From the NCBI RefSeq assembly GCF_023277925.1, contig NZ_CP063832.1, forward strand, positions 3,594,501-3,658,500: 64,000 nucleotides of DNA, written 5' to 3'. The notes under the pieces were generated by a model. The model searched no databases. It saw only the letters and a program-made list of their open reading frames with translations, and had not been told where the DNA came from. A program made the position numbers and the translations under genes. Source of the DNA: Pseudomonas entomophila. Its GTDB lineage: Bacteria; Pseudomonadota; Gammaproteobacteria; Pseudomonadales; Pseudomonadaceae. Of this stretch, positions 25,169 to 35,064 are shown in pieces. How positions within the stretch are numbered: position 1 is the stretch's first letter; each line of letters opens with the position of its first letter.

Positions 25169-27160
25169 TCAGAAGCGGCTCAGGCCAGAGGCCACCCGGG
25201 TCGGCGGCAGTTGCACCTGCGCCACTGCCAGCGTCAGGCTCAATTCGAAACGGCTGCCCAACCCCGGCGTGGACTCATGGGACAACTTGGCATCGATCAG
25301 CTCGCCCAACTGTCGGCAGATCGAAAGGCCGACCCCCAGCCCGCCGTAGCGTCGGGTCATCGACCCGTCCACCTGAGCGAACCGCTGGTACAGCACCGCC
25401 TGGTCCAGGTCGTCGAAACCGATGCCGCTGTCGCTGATGGTAATGCTCAAGGCCAGGCTGTCCGGACCAGTGCGGCGGCCCCGCACCTGCACGGTGACGC
25501 CCCCCTGGTGGGTGAATTTCAAGCCGTTGTCCACCAGGCAGGCCACGCAGCGAGCGAGCTTCTGCGCATCGCCTACCAGGCTGTCGGGCAGGTCGGCCGG
25601 AACATCCAGGCTCAGGTACAGGCCTTTGGCCAAGGCCTGGCTGGCATAACCGGCACGCAACTCCTGCATCAAGCGCCGCAGGCTGAACGGCCCATTCTGG
25701 TTGCGCAGGTGGCCGGCCTGCAGCTCGGTGAGGATGAGAATGTCGTCGACCATCGCCATCATGTCCTGGGCGGAGCCAGTGGCGGTGCGATGGTACTGGG
25801 CCTGCTCCGCGCTCATGGGCAGGGTGTGCAGCAGCTCGAGCGAGCCGATAACACCGTTCATCGGCGTGCGCAGCTCGTGGGTCACGGTGGCCAGGAACTC
25901 ATCCTTGAGCCGATTGCTGCGGGCCAGTTGCAGGTTCATCTGCTCCAGGGTGCGGCCAGTCTCGCGCAGGGTCTGGGCCTGCTGCTCGCGCAGGCTGTTG
26001 ATACGGTCAGCCAGGGCCAGCGACAGCAGCGCCACCTCCAGCGCCGAGCCCAACTGGCTGGCGTACATGGTGATGAACAGGTTCGGCAGGTAGCCCAGCA
26101 CCATCAGGGTGTTCACCAGCCCCCCCAGCAGGAAGGCGGTCCAGGCGATGATGAACCAGCGCGCCACCCGCAGCCCACGCCACCAGGCATACAGCCCGGC
26201 GCTGAAAATGCTCACGGTGAACAGCAGCGCCAGCAGCGTGGCCATGCGCAGCGCCACGCCGTAGCGCAGGGCCAGCGCCAGCACCATGACCAGAGCGCCG
26301 CCGGCCATCAGCATCATCAGCAGGCGATCGAAACCTCGGCTCAAGCGCCCCAGTTGCAGGAAGTGACGGGCGAACTGGCAACCGAACAGACCGGCGGCAC
26401 CAATGAAGAACGGGGTGGCGGCATTGGCCCACCAGGGGCTGTCCGGCCAGAAATAGGCGATACCGGCGCCATTGACCGACACCTGATAGAGCCCGAACGA
26501 GGCAATGTACAGGATGTAATAGAGGTAGCTGACATCGCGCACGCTGAGGTAGATGAACAGGTTGTAGGCCAGCATCACCAGCAGCACGCCGTAGATCATC
26601 CCCAGCACGTACAGGCGGGTGGGCTGGTCTTCGAGGTAGGCTTCGGCCGACCAGAGGGTCAGCGGCGCCTGGATCGAGCCCTGGCTGTGCAGGCGCAGAT
26701 AGGCGGTGGTCGACTGGCCGGGGTGCATGGGCAGTTCGAACAAGTAGTTGTTCTGGCGGATCTGGCGGCTGGCGTAAGGCAGGGCGTCACCGGTGCGCTG
26801 GGCCAGGTGATAGCTCCCTTGCTCATCCGGCAGATAGAGTTCGAGATGGTCCAGGGGCGGATAGGCCAGCTCCAGCAGCCACTGACGCGGCGCGGCGGAG
26901 GGCGGGGCGGCGTAGTGGAGGTCGATGCGCAGCCAGAACACCGAGGTCGAATAACCGGCATTCAACACCTCGTCCTGATGCTGCACGAACTGGCGGGCAA
27001 AAGCGGGAGCGCTGACCTGGGCAATCGTGGCGTTGCCGTCGTGGTCCTCGTAGACCAGCATGGAACGGCCCAGCGGCAGACGACCGGTGCTGCCGTCGAA
27101 TTCGACCGCTCCGGCGAGCAAGGGCAAGCAGCCCAGAAGCACAATCAGCAAATAGCGCAT
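25169..27160 (-). CDS. ladS: LadS-like hybrid-type sensor kinase without receiver domain
   Basis: A 663-residue sensor kinase. After a signal peptide (to about residue 18) comes a periplasmic 7TMR-DISM extracellular domain (about 25-170), seven membrane helices (about 183-385), a HisKA domain with phospho-acceptor H428 (THELRTPMN), and an ATPase domain with N box (DNGLKF, 544-549), DSGIGF (577-582) and GGLGVGLS (606-613). Architecture and position beside thiD-thiE-hemL match P. aeruginosa LadS, which feeds the Gac/Rsm pathway. LadS there ends in a receiver domain; this protein stops right after the ATPase domain, and no receiver-like sequence follows. Confidence 0.82.
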   Translation of the reverse strand: MRYLLIVLLGCLPLLAGAVEFDGSTGRLPLGRSMLVYEDHDGNATIAQVSAPAFARQFVQHQDEVLNAGYSTSVFWLRIDLHYAAPPSAAPRQWLLELAYPPLDHLELYLPDEQGSYHLAQRTGDALPYASRQIRQNNYLFELPMHPGQSTTAYLRLHSQGSIQAPLTLWSAEAYLEDQPTRLYVLGMIYGVLLVMLAYNLFIYLSVRDVSYLYYILYIASFGLYQVSVNGAGIAYFWPDSPWWANAATPFFIGAAGLFGCQFARHFLQLGRLSRGFDRLLMMLMAGGALVMVLALALRYGVALRMATLLALLFTVSIFSAGLYAWWRGLRVARWFIIAWTAFLLGGLVNTLMVLGYLPNLFITMYASQLGSALEVALLSLALADRINSLREQQAQTLRETGRTLEQMNLQLARSNRLKDEFLATVTHELRTPMNGVIGSLELLHTLPMSAEQAQYHRTATGSAQDMMAMVDDILILTELQAGHLRNQNGPFSLRRLMQELRAGYASQALAKGLYLSLDVPADLPDSLVGDAQKLARCVACLVDNGLKFTHQGGVTVQVRGRRTGPDSLALSITISDSGIGFDDLDQAVLYQRFAQVDGSMTRRYGGLGVGLSICRQLGELIDAKLSHESTPGLGSRFELSLTLAVAQVQLPPTRVASGLSRF

Positions 27161-27425
27161 ACAGCCCCAGCATGGCCTGTCCAGTCGCGTCGCGGTTGCC
27201 TCCTTTCCCTTTGAGACGACGTGATCCGGCAGAACCCGTTTATCGAGTTATCCGAGCACTCTAGCATAGCTTTCCGGCATGGCCAGAGGCCACTGCGAAT
27301 TTGCATACAGAAGCTCTAGCATGCATCTTTCAGAGACTCTCACAATTGCATCCTGACCACTTGATCAGCAAATCTTGCGCAGCGACCGATCCGCGCAAAA
27401 AGGTTTGGTGATAAGCTCGCCGACC

Positions 27426-28223
27426 ATGAATACCTACAGCTCCCGCCCCGTTGTCCTCTGTCTGTCCGGCCACGACCCCAGTGGTGGCGCCGGCCTGCAG
27501 GCAGATATCGAAGCCCTGCTCGCCCAGGGCTGTCACGCCGCGCCTGCCGTGACCGCCCTGACCGTGCAGGATACCGTCAACGTTTCCGACTTCCGCGTGC
27601 TCGACCGCGAGTGGGTGCTGGCCCAGGCCAACGCCGTGCTGGCCGACTCCACGGTGGCCGCGGTCAAGCTGGGTATGCTCGGTTCGATCGAGATGGTCGA
27701 TACCGTCGCCGAACTGCTGGCCGCGCATCCGCACCTGCCGCTGGTCTGCGACCCGGTGCTGCGCGCCGGCGGCGGCGGTCGCCTGGGCAAGGACGAGGTC
27801 GGCTACGCCCTGCGCGAACGCCTGCTACCCCTGGCCACCATCGCCACGCCCAACCTGCCGGAAGCGCGCATCCTCGCGGAACTGCCGGAAGGCACGGCGG
27901 ACGAATGCGCCGAAAAACTGCTGCCGTTCTGTAGACACCTGCTGATCACCGGCGGTCACGGCGACGAGGACGAAATTCACAACCGCCTGTACAGCCGCAA
28001 CGGCCAGCCACACACCTGGACCTGCCAGCGCCTGCCGGGCAGCTACCACGGCTCGGGCTGCACCCTGGCCAGCGCCCTGGCCGGTCGCCTGGCCCTCGGC
28101 GAGCAGCTGGAAAGCGCCGTGCGCAGTGCCCTGGACTACACCTGGCGCACCCTGCGTGACGCCGAGCAACTGGGCAAGGGCCAGTACGTGCCGCGCCGCC
28201 TGCCCCTGGATTTCTGCTCCTGA
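27426..28223 (+). CDS. thiD: Hydroxymethylpyrimidine/phosphomethylpyrimidine kinase
   Basis: ThiD phosphorylates HMP and HMP-P in thiamine synthesis. The 265-residue protein begins [29 protein letters not shown], the ribokinase-fold substrate motif of ThiD, and carries the anion-hole motif [15 protein letters not shown] near the C-terminus. The ATG at 27426 is preferred over one 51 bases upstream because homology begins there. It heads thiD-thiE-hemL; the 265-base gap to ladS contains two copies of CTCTAGCAT (27259, 27314) but no thi-box riboswitch that I can recognise. Confidence 0.92.
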   Translation: MNTYSSRPVVLCLSGHDPSGGAGLQADIEALLAQGCHAAPAVTALTVQDTVNVSDFRVLDREWVLAQANAVLADSTVAAVKLGMLGSIEMVDTVAELLAAHPHLPLVCDPVLRAGGGGRLGKDEVGYALRERLLPLATIATPNLPEARILAELPEGTADECAEKLLPFCRHLLITGGHGDEDEIHNRLYSRNGQPHTWTCQRLPGSYHGSGCTLASALAGRLALGEQLESAVRSALDYTWRTLRDAEQLGKGQYVPRRLPLDFCS

Positions 28224-28237
28224 CACGAGGCTACCCG

Positions 28238-28861
28238 ATGACGCTCCGCGGTCTGTATGCCATCACCGACAGCCAGCTGCTTGCCGGCCGTTTTCTATCC
28301 CACGTGGAAGCGGCGCTGGAAGGCGGCGTGTGCCTGCTGCAGTACCGCGACAAGGGCGACGACGCGGCCCGCCGCCTGCGCGAGGCCGAGGCGCTGCTGA
28401 AACTGTGCGAGCGCTACGGCACGCAACTGATCATCAATGATGACGCCGAACTGGCCGCGCGCCTGGGGGGCGGCGTGCACCTGGGCCAGACCGACGGCCC
28501 GCTGACCCCGGCCCGTGCGCTGCTCGGCCGCCAGGCGATCATCGGCTCCACCTGCCACGCCAGCCTCGAGCTGGCACAGCAAGCGGCCAGCGAAGGCGCC
28601 AGCTACGTCGCCTTCGGCCGCTTCTTCAATTCCGTCACCAAGCCGGGGGCCCCGGCCGCCAGCCTCGACCTGCTGGGCCAGGCCCGCGCCCGCGTGAAAC
28701 TGCCGATCGCAGTGATCGGCGGCATCACCCTCGACAACGCCGCACCGCTGGTCGCCCATGGCGCCGACCTGCTGGCGGTGATCCACGGCCTGTTCGGTGC
28801 CGACAGCGCGCAGGAAGTCACCCGCCGCGCCCGCGCCTTCAACGCCCTGTTCGCCTCCTGA
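28238..28861 (+). CDS. thiE: Thiamine-phosphate synthase
   Basis: ThiE joins HMP-pyrophosphate and thiazole phosphate to thiamine phosphate. The 207-residue TIM-barrel protein has [11 protein letters not shown] near the start, the diphosphate-binding [22 protein letters not shown] block, and [22 protein letters not shown] near the end. It follows thiD by 14 bases and precedes hemL by 17, so it is in one operon. Confidence 0.94.
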   Translation: MTLRGLYAITDSQLLAGRFLSHVEAALEGGVCLLQYRDKGDDAARRLREAEALLKLCERYGTQLIINDDAELAARLGGGVHLGQTDGPLTPARALLGRQAIIGSTCHASLELAQQAASEGASYVAFGRFFNSVTKPGAPAASLDLLGQARARVKLPIAVIGGITLDNAAPLVAHGADLLAVIHGLFGADSAQEVTRRARAFNALFAS

Positions 28862-28878
28862 TTTCGAGAGAAGATCCC

Positions 28879-30162
28879 ATGTCCCGTTCCGAAGCCCTGT
28901 TCGCCCAAGCCCAGAAGCACATCCCCGGCGGCGTCAACTCGCCCGTGCGCGCCTTCAAGAGCGTTGGCGGCACCCCGCTGTTCTTCAAGCACGCCGAAGG
29001 CGCCTATGTCGTCGACGAGGATGACAAGCGCTACGTCGACTACGTCGGCTCCTGGGGCCCTATGATCCTTGGCCACGGCCACCCGGACGTGCTGGACGCC
29101 GTGCGCCGACAGCTGGAACACGGCCTGTCGTACGGTGCGCCGACCGCCATGGAAACCGAGATGGCCGACCTAGTCTGCTCGATCGTGCCGTCGATGGAGA
29201 TGGTGCGCATGGTCAGCTCCGGCACCGAAGCCACCATGAGCGCCATCCGCCTGGCCCGTGGCTACACCGGTCGCGACGCGATCATCAAGTTCGAGGGGTG
29301 CTACCACGGCCACTCCGACAGCCTGCTGGTCAAGGCCGGTTCCGGCCTGCTGACACAAGGCGTACCGAGCTCGGCCGGCGTGCCCGCCGACTTCGCCAAG
29401 CACACCCTGACACTGCCGTTCAACGACATCGCCGCGGTCGAAAAGACCCTCGCCGAAGTCGGCCAGACCGTGGCCTGCATCATCGTCGAGCCAGTGGCCG
29501 GCAACATGAACTGCGTGCCACCGGCGCCAGGCTTCCTCGAAGGCCTGCGCGCGCAGTGCGACAAGCATGGCGTGGTGCTGATCTTCGATGAAGTGATGAC
29601 CGGTTTCCGCGTGTCGCTGGGCGGCGCCCAGGGCCACTACGGCATCACCCCGGACCTGTCGACCTTCGGCAAGATCGTCGGTGGCGGCATGCCGGTTGGC
29701 TGCTTCGGTGGCAAGCGCGAGATCATGGGCTGCATCGCCCCGCTGGGCCCGGTCTACCAGGCCGGCACCTTGTCGGGCAACCCGCTGGCCATGGCCGCCG
29801 GCCTGACCACCCTGAAGCTGATCAGCCGCCCTGGCTTCCACGACGAACTGACGGCCTTCACCAGCAGCATGCTCGACGGCCTGCAGCAACGCGCCGATGC
29901 CGCAGGCGTACCGTTCGTCACCACGCAAGCGGGTGCCATGTTCGGCCTGTACTTCAGCGGCGCCGACGACATTGTCACCTTCGACGACGTGATGGCCAGC
30001 GACGCGGAACGCTTCAAGCGTTTCTTCCACCTGATGCTTGAAGGTGGCGTGTACCTGGCCCCCAGCGCCTTCGAGGCCGGTTTCACCTCCATCGCCCATG
30101 GCGACAAGGAGCTGCAGATCACCCTGGATGCGGCCGAGCGCGCCTTCGCCAAGCTCAAGTGA
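28879..30162 (+). CDS. hemL: Glutamate-1-semialdehyde 2,1-aminomutase
   Basis: HemL makes 5-aminolevulinate from glutamate-1-semialdehyde in tetrapyrrole synthesis. The 427-residue PLP enzyme shows the aminotransferase class III signature, [16 protein letters not shown], and the PLP lysine region [14 protein letters not shown] (about residues 260-273). RBS GAGAGAAGATC precedes ATG. Last gene of thiD-thiE-hemL; ten bases later a REP pair begins. Confidence 0.96.
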   Translation: MSRSEALFAQAQKHIPGGVNSPVRAFKSVGGTPLFFKHAEGAYVVDEDDKRYVDYVGSWGPMILGHGHPDVLDAVRRQLEHGLSYGAPTAMETEMADLVCSIVPSMEMVRMVSSGTEATMSAIRLARGYTGRDAIIKFEGCYHGHSDSLLVKAGSGLLTQGVPSSAGVPADFAKHTLTLPFNDIAAVEKTLAEVGQTVACIIVEPVAGNMNCVPPAPGFLEGLRAQCDKHGVVLIFDEVMTGFRVSLGGAQGHYGITPDLSTFGKIVGGGMPVGCFGGKREIMGCIAPLGPVYQAGTLSGNPLAMAAGLTTLKLISRPGFHDELTAFTSSMLDGLQQRADAAGVPFVTTQAGAMFGLYFSGADDIVTFDDVMASDAERFKRFFHLMLEGGVYLAPSAFEAGFTSIAHGDKELQITLDAAERAFAKLK

Positions 30163-30172
30163 TCCGAGCCAG

Positions 30173-30226
30173 TTCGCCGGCAAGCCGGCTCCTACAGCCC
30201 CCCGTAGGAGCCGGTTTGCCGGCGAA
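30173..30226. repeat. Inverted REP pair after hemL
   Basis: Arms TTCGCCGGCAAGCC... (30173-30195) and ...GGTTTGCCGGCGAA (30204-30226) are nearly perfect inverted copies of 23 bases with an 8-base spacer. Confidence 0.85.
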
Positions 30227-30386
30227 CAACCCGCAAAGCGTGACACCGCTCACAAACCCAAGCTGAAGCTTCGCCTTCCCTGACGACGCAGAAATTCGAG
30301 TAAATCTTTGTAAGGTTGGCGCTGCTTATCCCATAATGTGCCACCAGAGATATTGGCCGCAGCTTTGCAGAGGTAAGTCGATCCCC

Positions 30387-30932
30387 ATGAACCGCACCGG
30401 CCGCGCCCTGACCTTGGGCTGCCTGTTGCTACTTCAGCCCCTGCTGGCCCTGGCGGAGGGCGGTAACTCGTTGCTGATTCCGGCGGCGGGCCGCTGCACC
30501 CTCAATACAGCGCCCGAAGAGCTGGAGAGCGCCCTGAAGGCCTGCGAGCGGACGGCGGAATCCGGGGATGCCGAGGCGCAGTACGAACTGGGCGAGTTCT
30601 ACTACAGTGGCACGCCACGTCACCTCGACTTCGCCCTCAAATGGTTCGAGAAGGCCTCGCTGCAGGGCCAGGCCCAGGCGCAGTACCGTCTAGGTTCGAT
30701 GTTCTTCCATGGCGAAGGGGTCAAGGCCAACAACGTGCAGGCCTACATCCTGCTGAAGATGGCCGCGGTCAACGGGGCGGAGGACGCCCTGGACATGGCC
30801 GACGAAGTCACCGAGCAAATGCCCCGCGACGAACTCGAGCACGCCACTCAGGTGCTCGGCCAGATCTTCCGCAAATACCTGCTCGAATTGCAGAACGCCG
30901 AAGGGCGCACGCCCTTTTCACCTCTGCCGTGA
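30387..30932 (+). CDS. Secreted Sel1-repeat protein
   Basis: A 181-residue protein with a signal peptide (MNRTGRALTLGCLLLLQPLLALAEG). At least two Sel1/TPR-like repeats are visible (GDAEAQYELGEFYYSG... and GQAQAQYRLGSMFFHGEGVKANNVQAYILLKMAA), which usually mediate protein contacts. Two cysteines (about residues 38 and 55) could form a periplasmic disulfide. The ATG at 30387 has GAGGTAAG upstream; a start 51 bases earlier would hide the signal peptide. Function unknown. Confidence 0.8.
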   Translation: MNRTGRALTLGCLLLLQPLLALAEGGNSLLIPAAGRCTLNTAPEELESALKACERTAESGDAEAQYELGEFYYSGTPRHLDFALKWFEKASLQGQAQAQYRLGSMFFHGEGVKANNVQAYILLKMAAVNGAEDALDMADEVTEQMPRDELEHATQVLGQIFRKYLLELQNAEGRTPFSPLP

Positions 30933-31113
30933 CCTGCGCTCTGCAACTCAGCGCAATCCCCAACATCATCGAACCGTCAACTTGCCCTGTCACAATCAGC
31001 AAGCGAATCGGAGCAATCGCCCCCACCCTTGATCGTTTCAGTGCTTTCGCCACTGCCATTCAAGGGTTATTCTTGAGTTCACATCCATCGCCGTCGAGCG
31101 GCTAGAAACGACC

Positions 31114-32112
31114 TTGAACGCACCCATAGAACCCCATCGTTTCATCCTCGAACCTTTCGAGGCCCACCGTTTCGCCAACCTGTGCGGCCAGTTCGACGAG
31201 CACCTGCGCCTGATCGAACAACGCCTGGCCATCGAGATCCGCAACCGCGGCAATCAATTCGAACTGATCGGCGAACCCAAGACCACTTCCGCAGCTGAAC
31301 AGCTGTTGCGCCGTCTCTACCGAGAAACAAAGGCCAGCGATCTGTCGCCGGAAACCGTCCACCTCTATCTCCAGGAGTCGGCCGTCGAACACATCGACAA
31401 TCCCGCCGTCAACGAGGTCAGCGTCTCGCTGCGCACACGCAAGGGCAACATTCGCCCGCGCGGGCTCAACCAGCAGCGCTACGTCAAGGAAATCCTGGCC
31501 AACGATATCAACTTCGGCATCGGCCCGGCCGGTACCGGCAAGACGTACCTGGCGGTCGCCTGCGCCGTCGACGCCCTGGAGCGCGAACAGGTGCGGCGCA
31601 TCCTGCTGGTGCGCCCGGCGGTCGAGGCCGGCGAAAAGCTCGGCTTCCTGCCCGGCGACCTCGCCCAGAAGATCGACCCGTACCTGCGCCCGCTGTACGA
31701 CGCGCTCTACGAGATGCTTGGCTTCGAACACGTGGCCAAGCTGATCGAGCGCCAGGTGATCGAGATCGCCCCATTGGCCTACATGCGCGGCCGCACGCTC
31801 AACAACAGCTTCATCATCCTCGACGAAAGCCAGAACACCACCCTCGAACAGATGAAGATGTTCCTCACCCGCATCGGCTTCGGCTCGACCGCGGTGATCA
31901 CTGGCGACATCACCCAGGTCGACCTGCCCCGTGGCACCAAGTCGGGCCTGGCCCACGTGATCGAGGTGCTCAAGGACGTGCCAGGCATCAGCTTCACCCA
32001 TTTCCAACCCAAGGACGTGGTACGCCACCCGCTGGTGCAGCGTATCGTCGAAGCCTACGACCGCTTCGAAGCCCGCCAGTCGAAGCCCGAGGCAACCGGC
32101 AAAGATGCTTGA
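31114..32112 (+). CDS. ybeZ: PhoH-like ATPase YbeZ
   Basis: A 332-residue PhoH-family NTPase associated with YbeY in rRNA maturation. Walker A is [11 protein letters not shown] (138-148) and Walker B is FIILDESQN. The start is TTG at 31114 ([14 protein letters not shown]); no in-frame ATG lies near, and the upstream frame is short. It overlaps ybeY by eight bases. In E. coli and P. aeruginosa miaB precedes ybeZ; here a Sel1-repeat gene does, with a 181-base gap showing no miaB remnant I can recognise. Confidence 0.92.
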   Translation: MNAPIEPHRFILEPFEAHRFANLCGQFDEHLRLIEQRLAIEIRNRGNQFELIGEPKTTSAAEQLLRRLYRETKASDLSPETVHLYLQESAVEHIDNPAVNEVSVSLRTRKGNIRPRGLNQQRYVKEILANDINFGIGPAGTGKTYLAVACAVDALEREQVRRILLVRPAVEAGEKLGFLPGDLAQKIDPYLRPLYDALYEMLGFEHVAKLIERQVIEIAPLAYMRGRTLNNSFIILDESQNTTLEQMKMFLTRIGFGSTAVITGDITQVDLPRGTKSGLAHVIEVLKDVPGISFTHFQPKDVVRHPLVQRIVEAYDRFEARQSKPEATGKDA

Positions 32113-32578
32113 ACTCGACCTGCAACGGGCCACGGACGCCGCTGCCCCCGATGACGCCGCCTTCCGCAGCTGGTGCGAGCTGGCCTTGCGTCAGCGCACA
32201 GCCGACTCAGAGATGACCATCCGCCTGGTCGACGAGACTGAAGGCCGCGAGCTGAACCACACTTACCGGCACAAGGACTACGCGACGAACGTGTTGTCCT
32301 TCCCCGCCGACGTTCCCGACGACCTGCTCGACATCCCGCTGCTGGGCGACCTGGTGATCTGCGTGCCGGTGGTCGAGCGCGAGGCCCGGGAGCAGGGCAA
32401 GTCGCTCGAAGCGCATTGGGCGCACCTGGTCATCCATGGCTGCCTGCACCTGCTCGGCTACGACCACATCGAAGACGATGAGGCCGAGGAGATGGAGGCA
32501 CTGGAACGAGAATTGCTGGCCGAACTGGGTCATCCAGACCCATACGCCGACGACGAAACCGATTCACCCACACACTGA
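32105..32578 (+). CDS. ybeY: rRNA maturation endoribonuclease YbeY
   Basis: YbeY is a zinc-dependent endoribonuclease for 16S rRNA 3' maturation and ribosome quality control. The 157-residue protein has the full metal motif [11 protein letters not shown] and the upstream basic arginine region. It overlaps ybeZ at its start and precedes ybeX by 27 bases. Confidence 0.95.
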   Translation: MLELDLQRATDAAAPDDAAFRSWCELALRQRTADSEMTIRLVDETEGRELNHTYRHKDYATNVLSFPADVPDDLLDIPLLGDLVICVPVVEREAREQGKSLEAHWAHLVIHGCLHLLGYDHIEDDEAEEMEALERELLAELGHPDPYADDETDSPTH

Positions 32579-32605
32579 ACACTGCAAGGATCACGAGTAA
32601 CCGCC

Positions 32606-33445
32606 ATGAGCGAAGATCGATCGAGCAACGGGCAAAAGTCCTGGCTGGGTAAACTGACCCAGGCTTTTGCCCATGAGCCGAAAAACCGCCAGGAGCTCCT
32701 CGAGCTGCTGCGCGAAGCCCATCAGAACAAGCTGCTCGACAGCGAAGCGCTGACCATCGTCGAGGGTGCCATCCAGGTCGCCGACCTGCAGGTGCGCGAC
32801 ATCATGGTGCCGCGCTCGCAGATGATCAGCATCAAGGCCAGCCAGTCGCCACGCGAGTTCCTGCCGGCGGTGATCGACGCCGCGCACTCGCGCTACCCGG
32901 TGATCGGCGAGAGCCACGACGATGTGCTCGGCATCCTGCTCGCCAAGGACCTGCTGCCACTCATCCTCAAAGAGAACGGTGACAGTTTCAACATCAAGGA
33001 CCTGCTGCGCCCGGCCACCTTCGTACCCGAATCGAAGCGCCTGAACGTGCTGCTGCGCGAGTTCCGCGCCAACCACAACCACATGGCCATCGTCATCGAC
33101 GAATACGGCGGCGTGGCGGGGCTGGTGACCATCGAAGACGTGCTCGAGCAAATCGTTGGCGACATCGAGGACGAACACGATGTCGAGGAAGACAGCTACA
33201 TCAAGCCATTGCCCAGCGGCGACTTCCTGATCAAGGCACTCACGCCCATCGAGAACTTCAATGCGTTCTTCGACAGCACATTCTCCGATGACGAGTTCGA
33301 CACCGTCGGCGGCCTGGTCATGAGTGCCTTCGGCCACCTGCCCAAGCGTAACGAAACCACCGAGATCGGCAGCTACCGCTTCCGTGTTCTCAATGCCGAC
33401 AGTCGCCGGATACACTTGCTGCGCCTGACACCGATCACCCGCTAA
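32606..33445 (+). CDS. ybeX: CBS-domain protein YbeX (CorC-like)
   Basis: A 279-residue cytoplasmic protein with a CBS pair (about residues 65-190; VRDIMVPRSQMISI begins it) and a C-terminal CorC_HlyC domain (about 200-275; DTVGGLVMSAFGHLPKRNE). Homologues were named CorC for magnesium/cobalt efflux; newer work ties YbeX to ribosome metabolism and Mg2+ homeostasis. Member of ybeZ-ybeY-ybeX-lnt. Confidence 0.9.
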   Translation: MSEDRSSNGQKSWLGKLTQAFAHEPKNRQELLELLREAHQNKLLDSEALTIVEGAIQVADLQVRDIMVPRSQMISIKASQSPREFLPAVIDAAHSRYPVIGESHDDVLGILLAKDLLPLILKENGDSFNIKDLLRPATFVPESKRLNVLLREFRANHNHMAIVIDEYGGVAGLVTIEDVLEQIVGDIEDEHDVEEDSYIKPLPSGDFLIKALTPIENFNAFFDSTFSDDEFDTVGGLVMSAFGHLPKRNETTEIGSYRFRVLNADSRRIHLLRLTPITR

Positions 33446-33453
33446 GGAACGAC

Positions 33454-34971
33454 ATGCGCTGGATCACCCGCCCCGGCTGGCCCGGTAACCTGCTGGCCTT
33501 GGCGGCCGGCGCCTCCACCCTCCTGGCCCTGGCGCCCTTCGACATCTGGCCGCTGGCCCTGCTGTCCCTGGCGCTGTTCTATGCCGGCCTGCGCGAGCTG
33601 AGCCCGCGCCAGGCGCTGGGCCGTGGCTGGTGTTTCGGCTTTGGCCTTTACGGCGCCGGCACCTGGTGGATCTACGTCAGCATGAACACCTACGGCGGCG
33701 CCTCGCCGCTGCTGGCAATCGCCCTGCTGGTGGCGTTCTTCGCCTGCCTGGCGTTCTTCTTCGCCCTGCCCGCCTGGCTTTGGGCGCGCTGGCTGCGCCG
33801 CGACGAGGCGCCATTGGCTGACACCTTGTGCTTCGCCGCCCTGTGGCTGTTGCAGGAGGCCTTCCGCGGCTGGTTCCTTACCGGTTTCCCCTGGCTCTAT
33901 GCCGGTTACAGCCAGCTCGACGGCCCACTGGCCGGCCTTGCCCCGCTGGGTGGCGTCTGGCTGATCTCCTTCGCCCTGGCGTTGACCGCCGCCCTGCTGT
34001 GTAACCTCCATCGCCTGCGCGAACGCCGTTCGTTCCTGGCTGTGGGCGTGCTGTTACTGGTGGCGCCATGGGTCATCGGCCTGGCCCTCAAGGATCATGC
34101 CTGGACCAAGCCAGCGGGCGACCCGCTGAAAGTCGCCGCCCTGCAGGGCAATGTGGAACAGGACCTGAAGTGGGACCCAGCCCACGTCAATGCACAACTG
34201 GCGCTGTACCGCGACATGAGCTTCAGCTCGAGGCCAGTCGACCTGCTGGTGTGGCCGGAAACCGCGGTCCCCGTGCTCAAGGACCAGGCCCAGGGCTACA
34301 TCGACATGATGGGGGGCTTTGCCGCCGACCGTCATTCGGCGCTGATCACCGGCGTGCCGGTGCGCCAGGAAGTACACCACCAACGTCGCTACTTCAACGG
34401 CGTCACCGTGACCGGCGAAGGCGACGGCACCTACCTCAAGCAGAAGCTGGTGCCGTTTGGCGAGTACGTGCCGTTGCAGGACATGCTGCGCGGGCTGATC
34501 GAGTTCTTCAACTTGCCGATGTCGGACTTCGCCCGGGGCCCCGAGGACCAGCCACTGCTTCAGGCCAAGGGTTACCAGATCGCGCCGTACATCTGCTACG
34601 AAGTGGTTTACCCGGAGTTCGCCGCCAGCCTGGCGGCGCGCAGCGACCTGCTGCTGACCATCAGCAACGACACCTGGTTCGGTACCTCGATCGGTCCGCT
34701 ACAGCACCTGCAGATGGCCCAGATGCGTGCGCTGGAGGCCGGTCGCTGGATGATCCGCGCCACCAACAACGGCGTGACCGCGCTGATCGACCCGTTTGGC
34801 CGAATCACCGCGCAAGTGCCGCAGTTCCAGCGGGCTGTGTTGTATGGCGAGGTGGTGCCGATGCAGCAACTGACGCCTTACCTGCAATGGCGCTCATGGC
34901 CGCTGGCGATCGTCTGCGCATTGCTGCTGGGTTGGGCGTTGCTGGCGGGGCGAATCGCCAAGACCGTCTGA
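33454..34971 (+). CDS. lnt: Apolipoprotein N-acyltransferase
   Basis: Lnt adds the third acyl chain to the N-terminal cysteine of lipoproteins in the inner membrane. The 505-residue protein has an N-terminal bundle of membrane helices and a nitrilase-like periplasmic domain. The Glu-Lys-Cys triad is visible in WPETAVPVL, KQKLVPFGEYVP and CYEVVYPEF. It follows ybeX by eight bases. Eleven bases after the stop comes a REP and then the convergent elyC-like gene. Confidence 0.95.
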   Translation: MRWITRPGWPGNLLALAAGASTLLALAPFDIWPLALLSLALFYAGLRELSPRQALGRGWCFGFGLYGAGTWWIYVSMNTYGGASPLLAIALLVAFFACLAFFFALPAWLWARWLRRDEAPLADTLCFAALWLLQEAFRGWFLTGFPWLYAGYSQLDGPLAGLAPLGGVWLISFALALTAALLCNLHRLRERRSFLAVGVLLLVAPWVIGLALKDHAWTKPAGDPLKVAALQGNVEQDLKWDPAHVNAQLALYRDMSFSSRPVDLLVWPETAVPVLKDQAQGYIDMMGGFAADRHSALITGVPVRQEVHHQRRYFNGVTVTGEGDGTYLKQKLVPFGEYVPLQDMLRGLIEFFNLPMSDFARGPEDQPLLQAKGYQIAPYICYEVVYPEFAASLAARSDLLLTISNDTWFGTSIGPLQHLQMAQMRALEAGRWMIRATNNGVTALIDPFGRITAQVPQFQRAVLYGEVVPMQQLTPYLQWRSWPLAIVCALLLGWALLAGRIAKTV

Positions 34972-34982
34972 CCGACAACGCC

Positions 34983-35050
34983 CCTGTAGGAGCGACTTTA
35001 GCCGCTCCTAACAGAGGCCGCTGATCCCTGCGCGATCTCCTGCAGGGATC
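34983..35050. repeat. REP element and adjoining palindrome after lnt
   Basis: A single REP unit CCTGTAGGAGCGACTTTAG...CGCTCCTAACAG (34983-35014), then a separate hairpin GATCCCTGC ... GCAGGGATC (35023-35031 / 35042-35050) with a 10-base loop. The second palindrome may be a degraded terminator between convergent genes. Confidence 0.6.
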
Positions 35051-35064
35051 GCACACGCCAGGCT

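Noticed and set aside
25112..27214. 700-codon plus-strand frame over ladS
   Set aside because: Antisense shadow of the sensor kinase with no recognisable motif.
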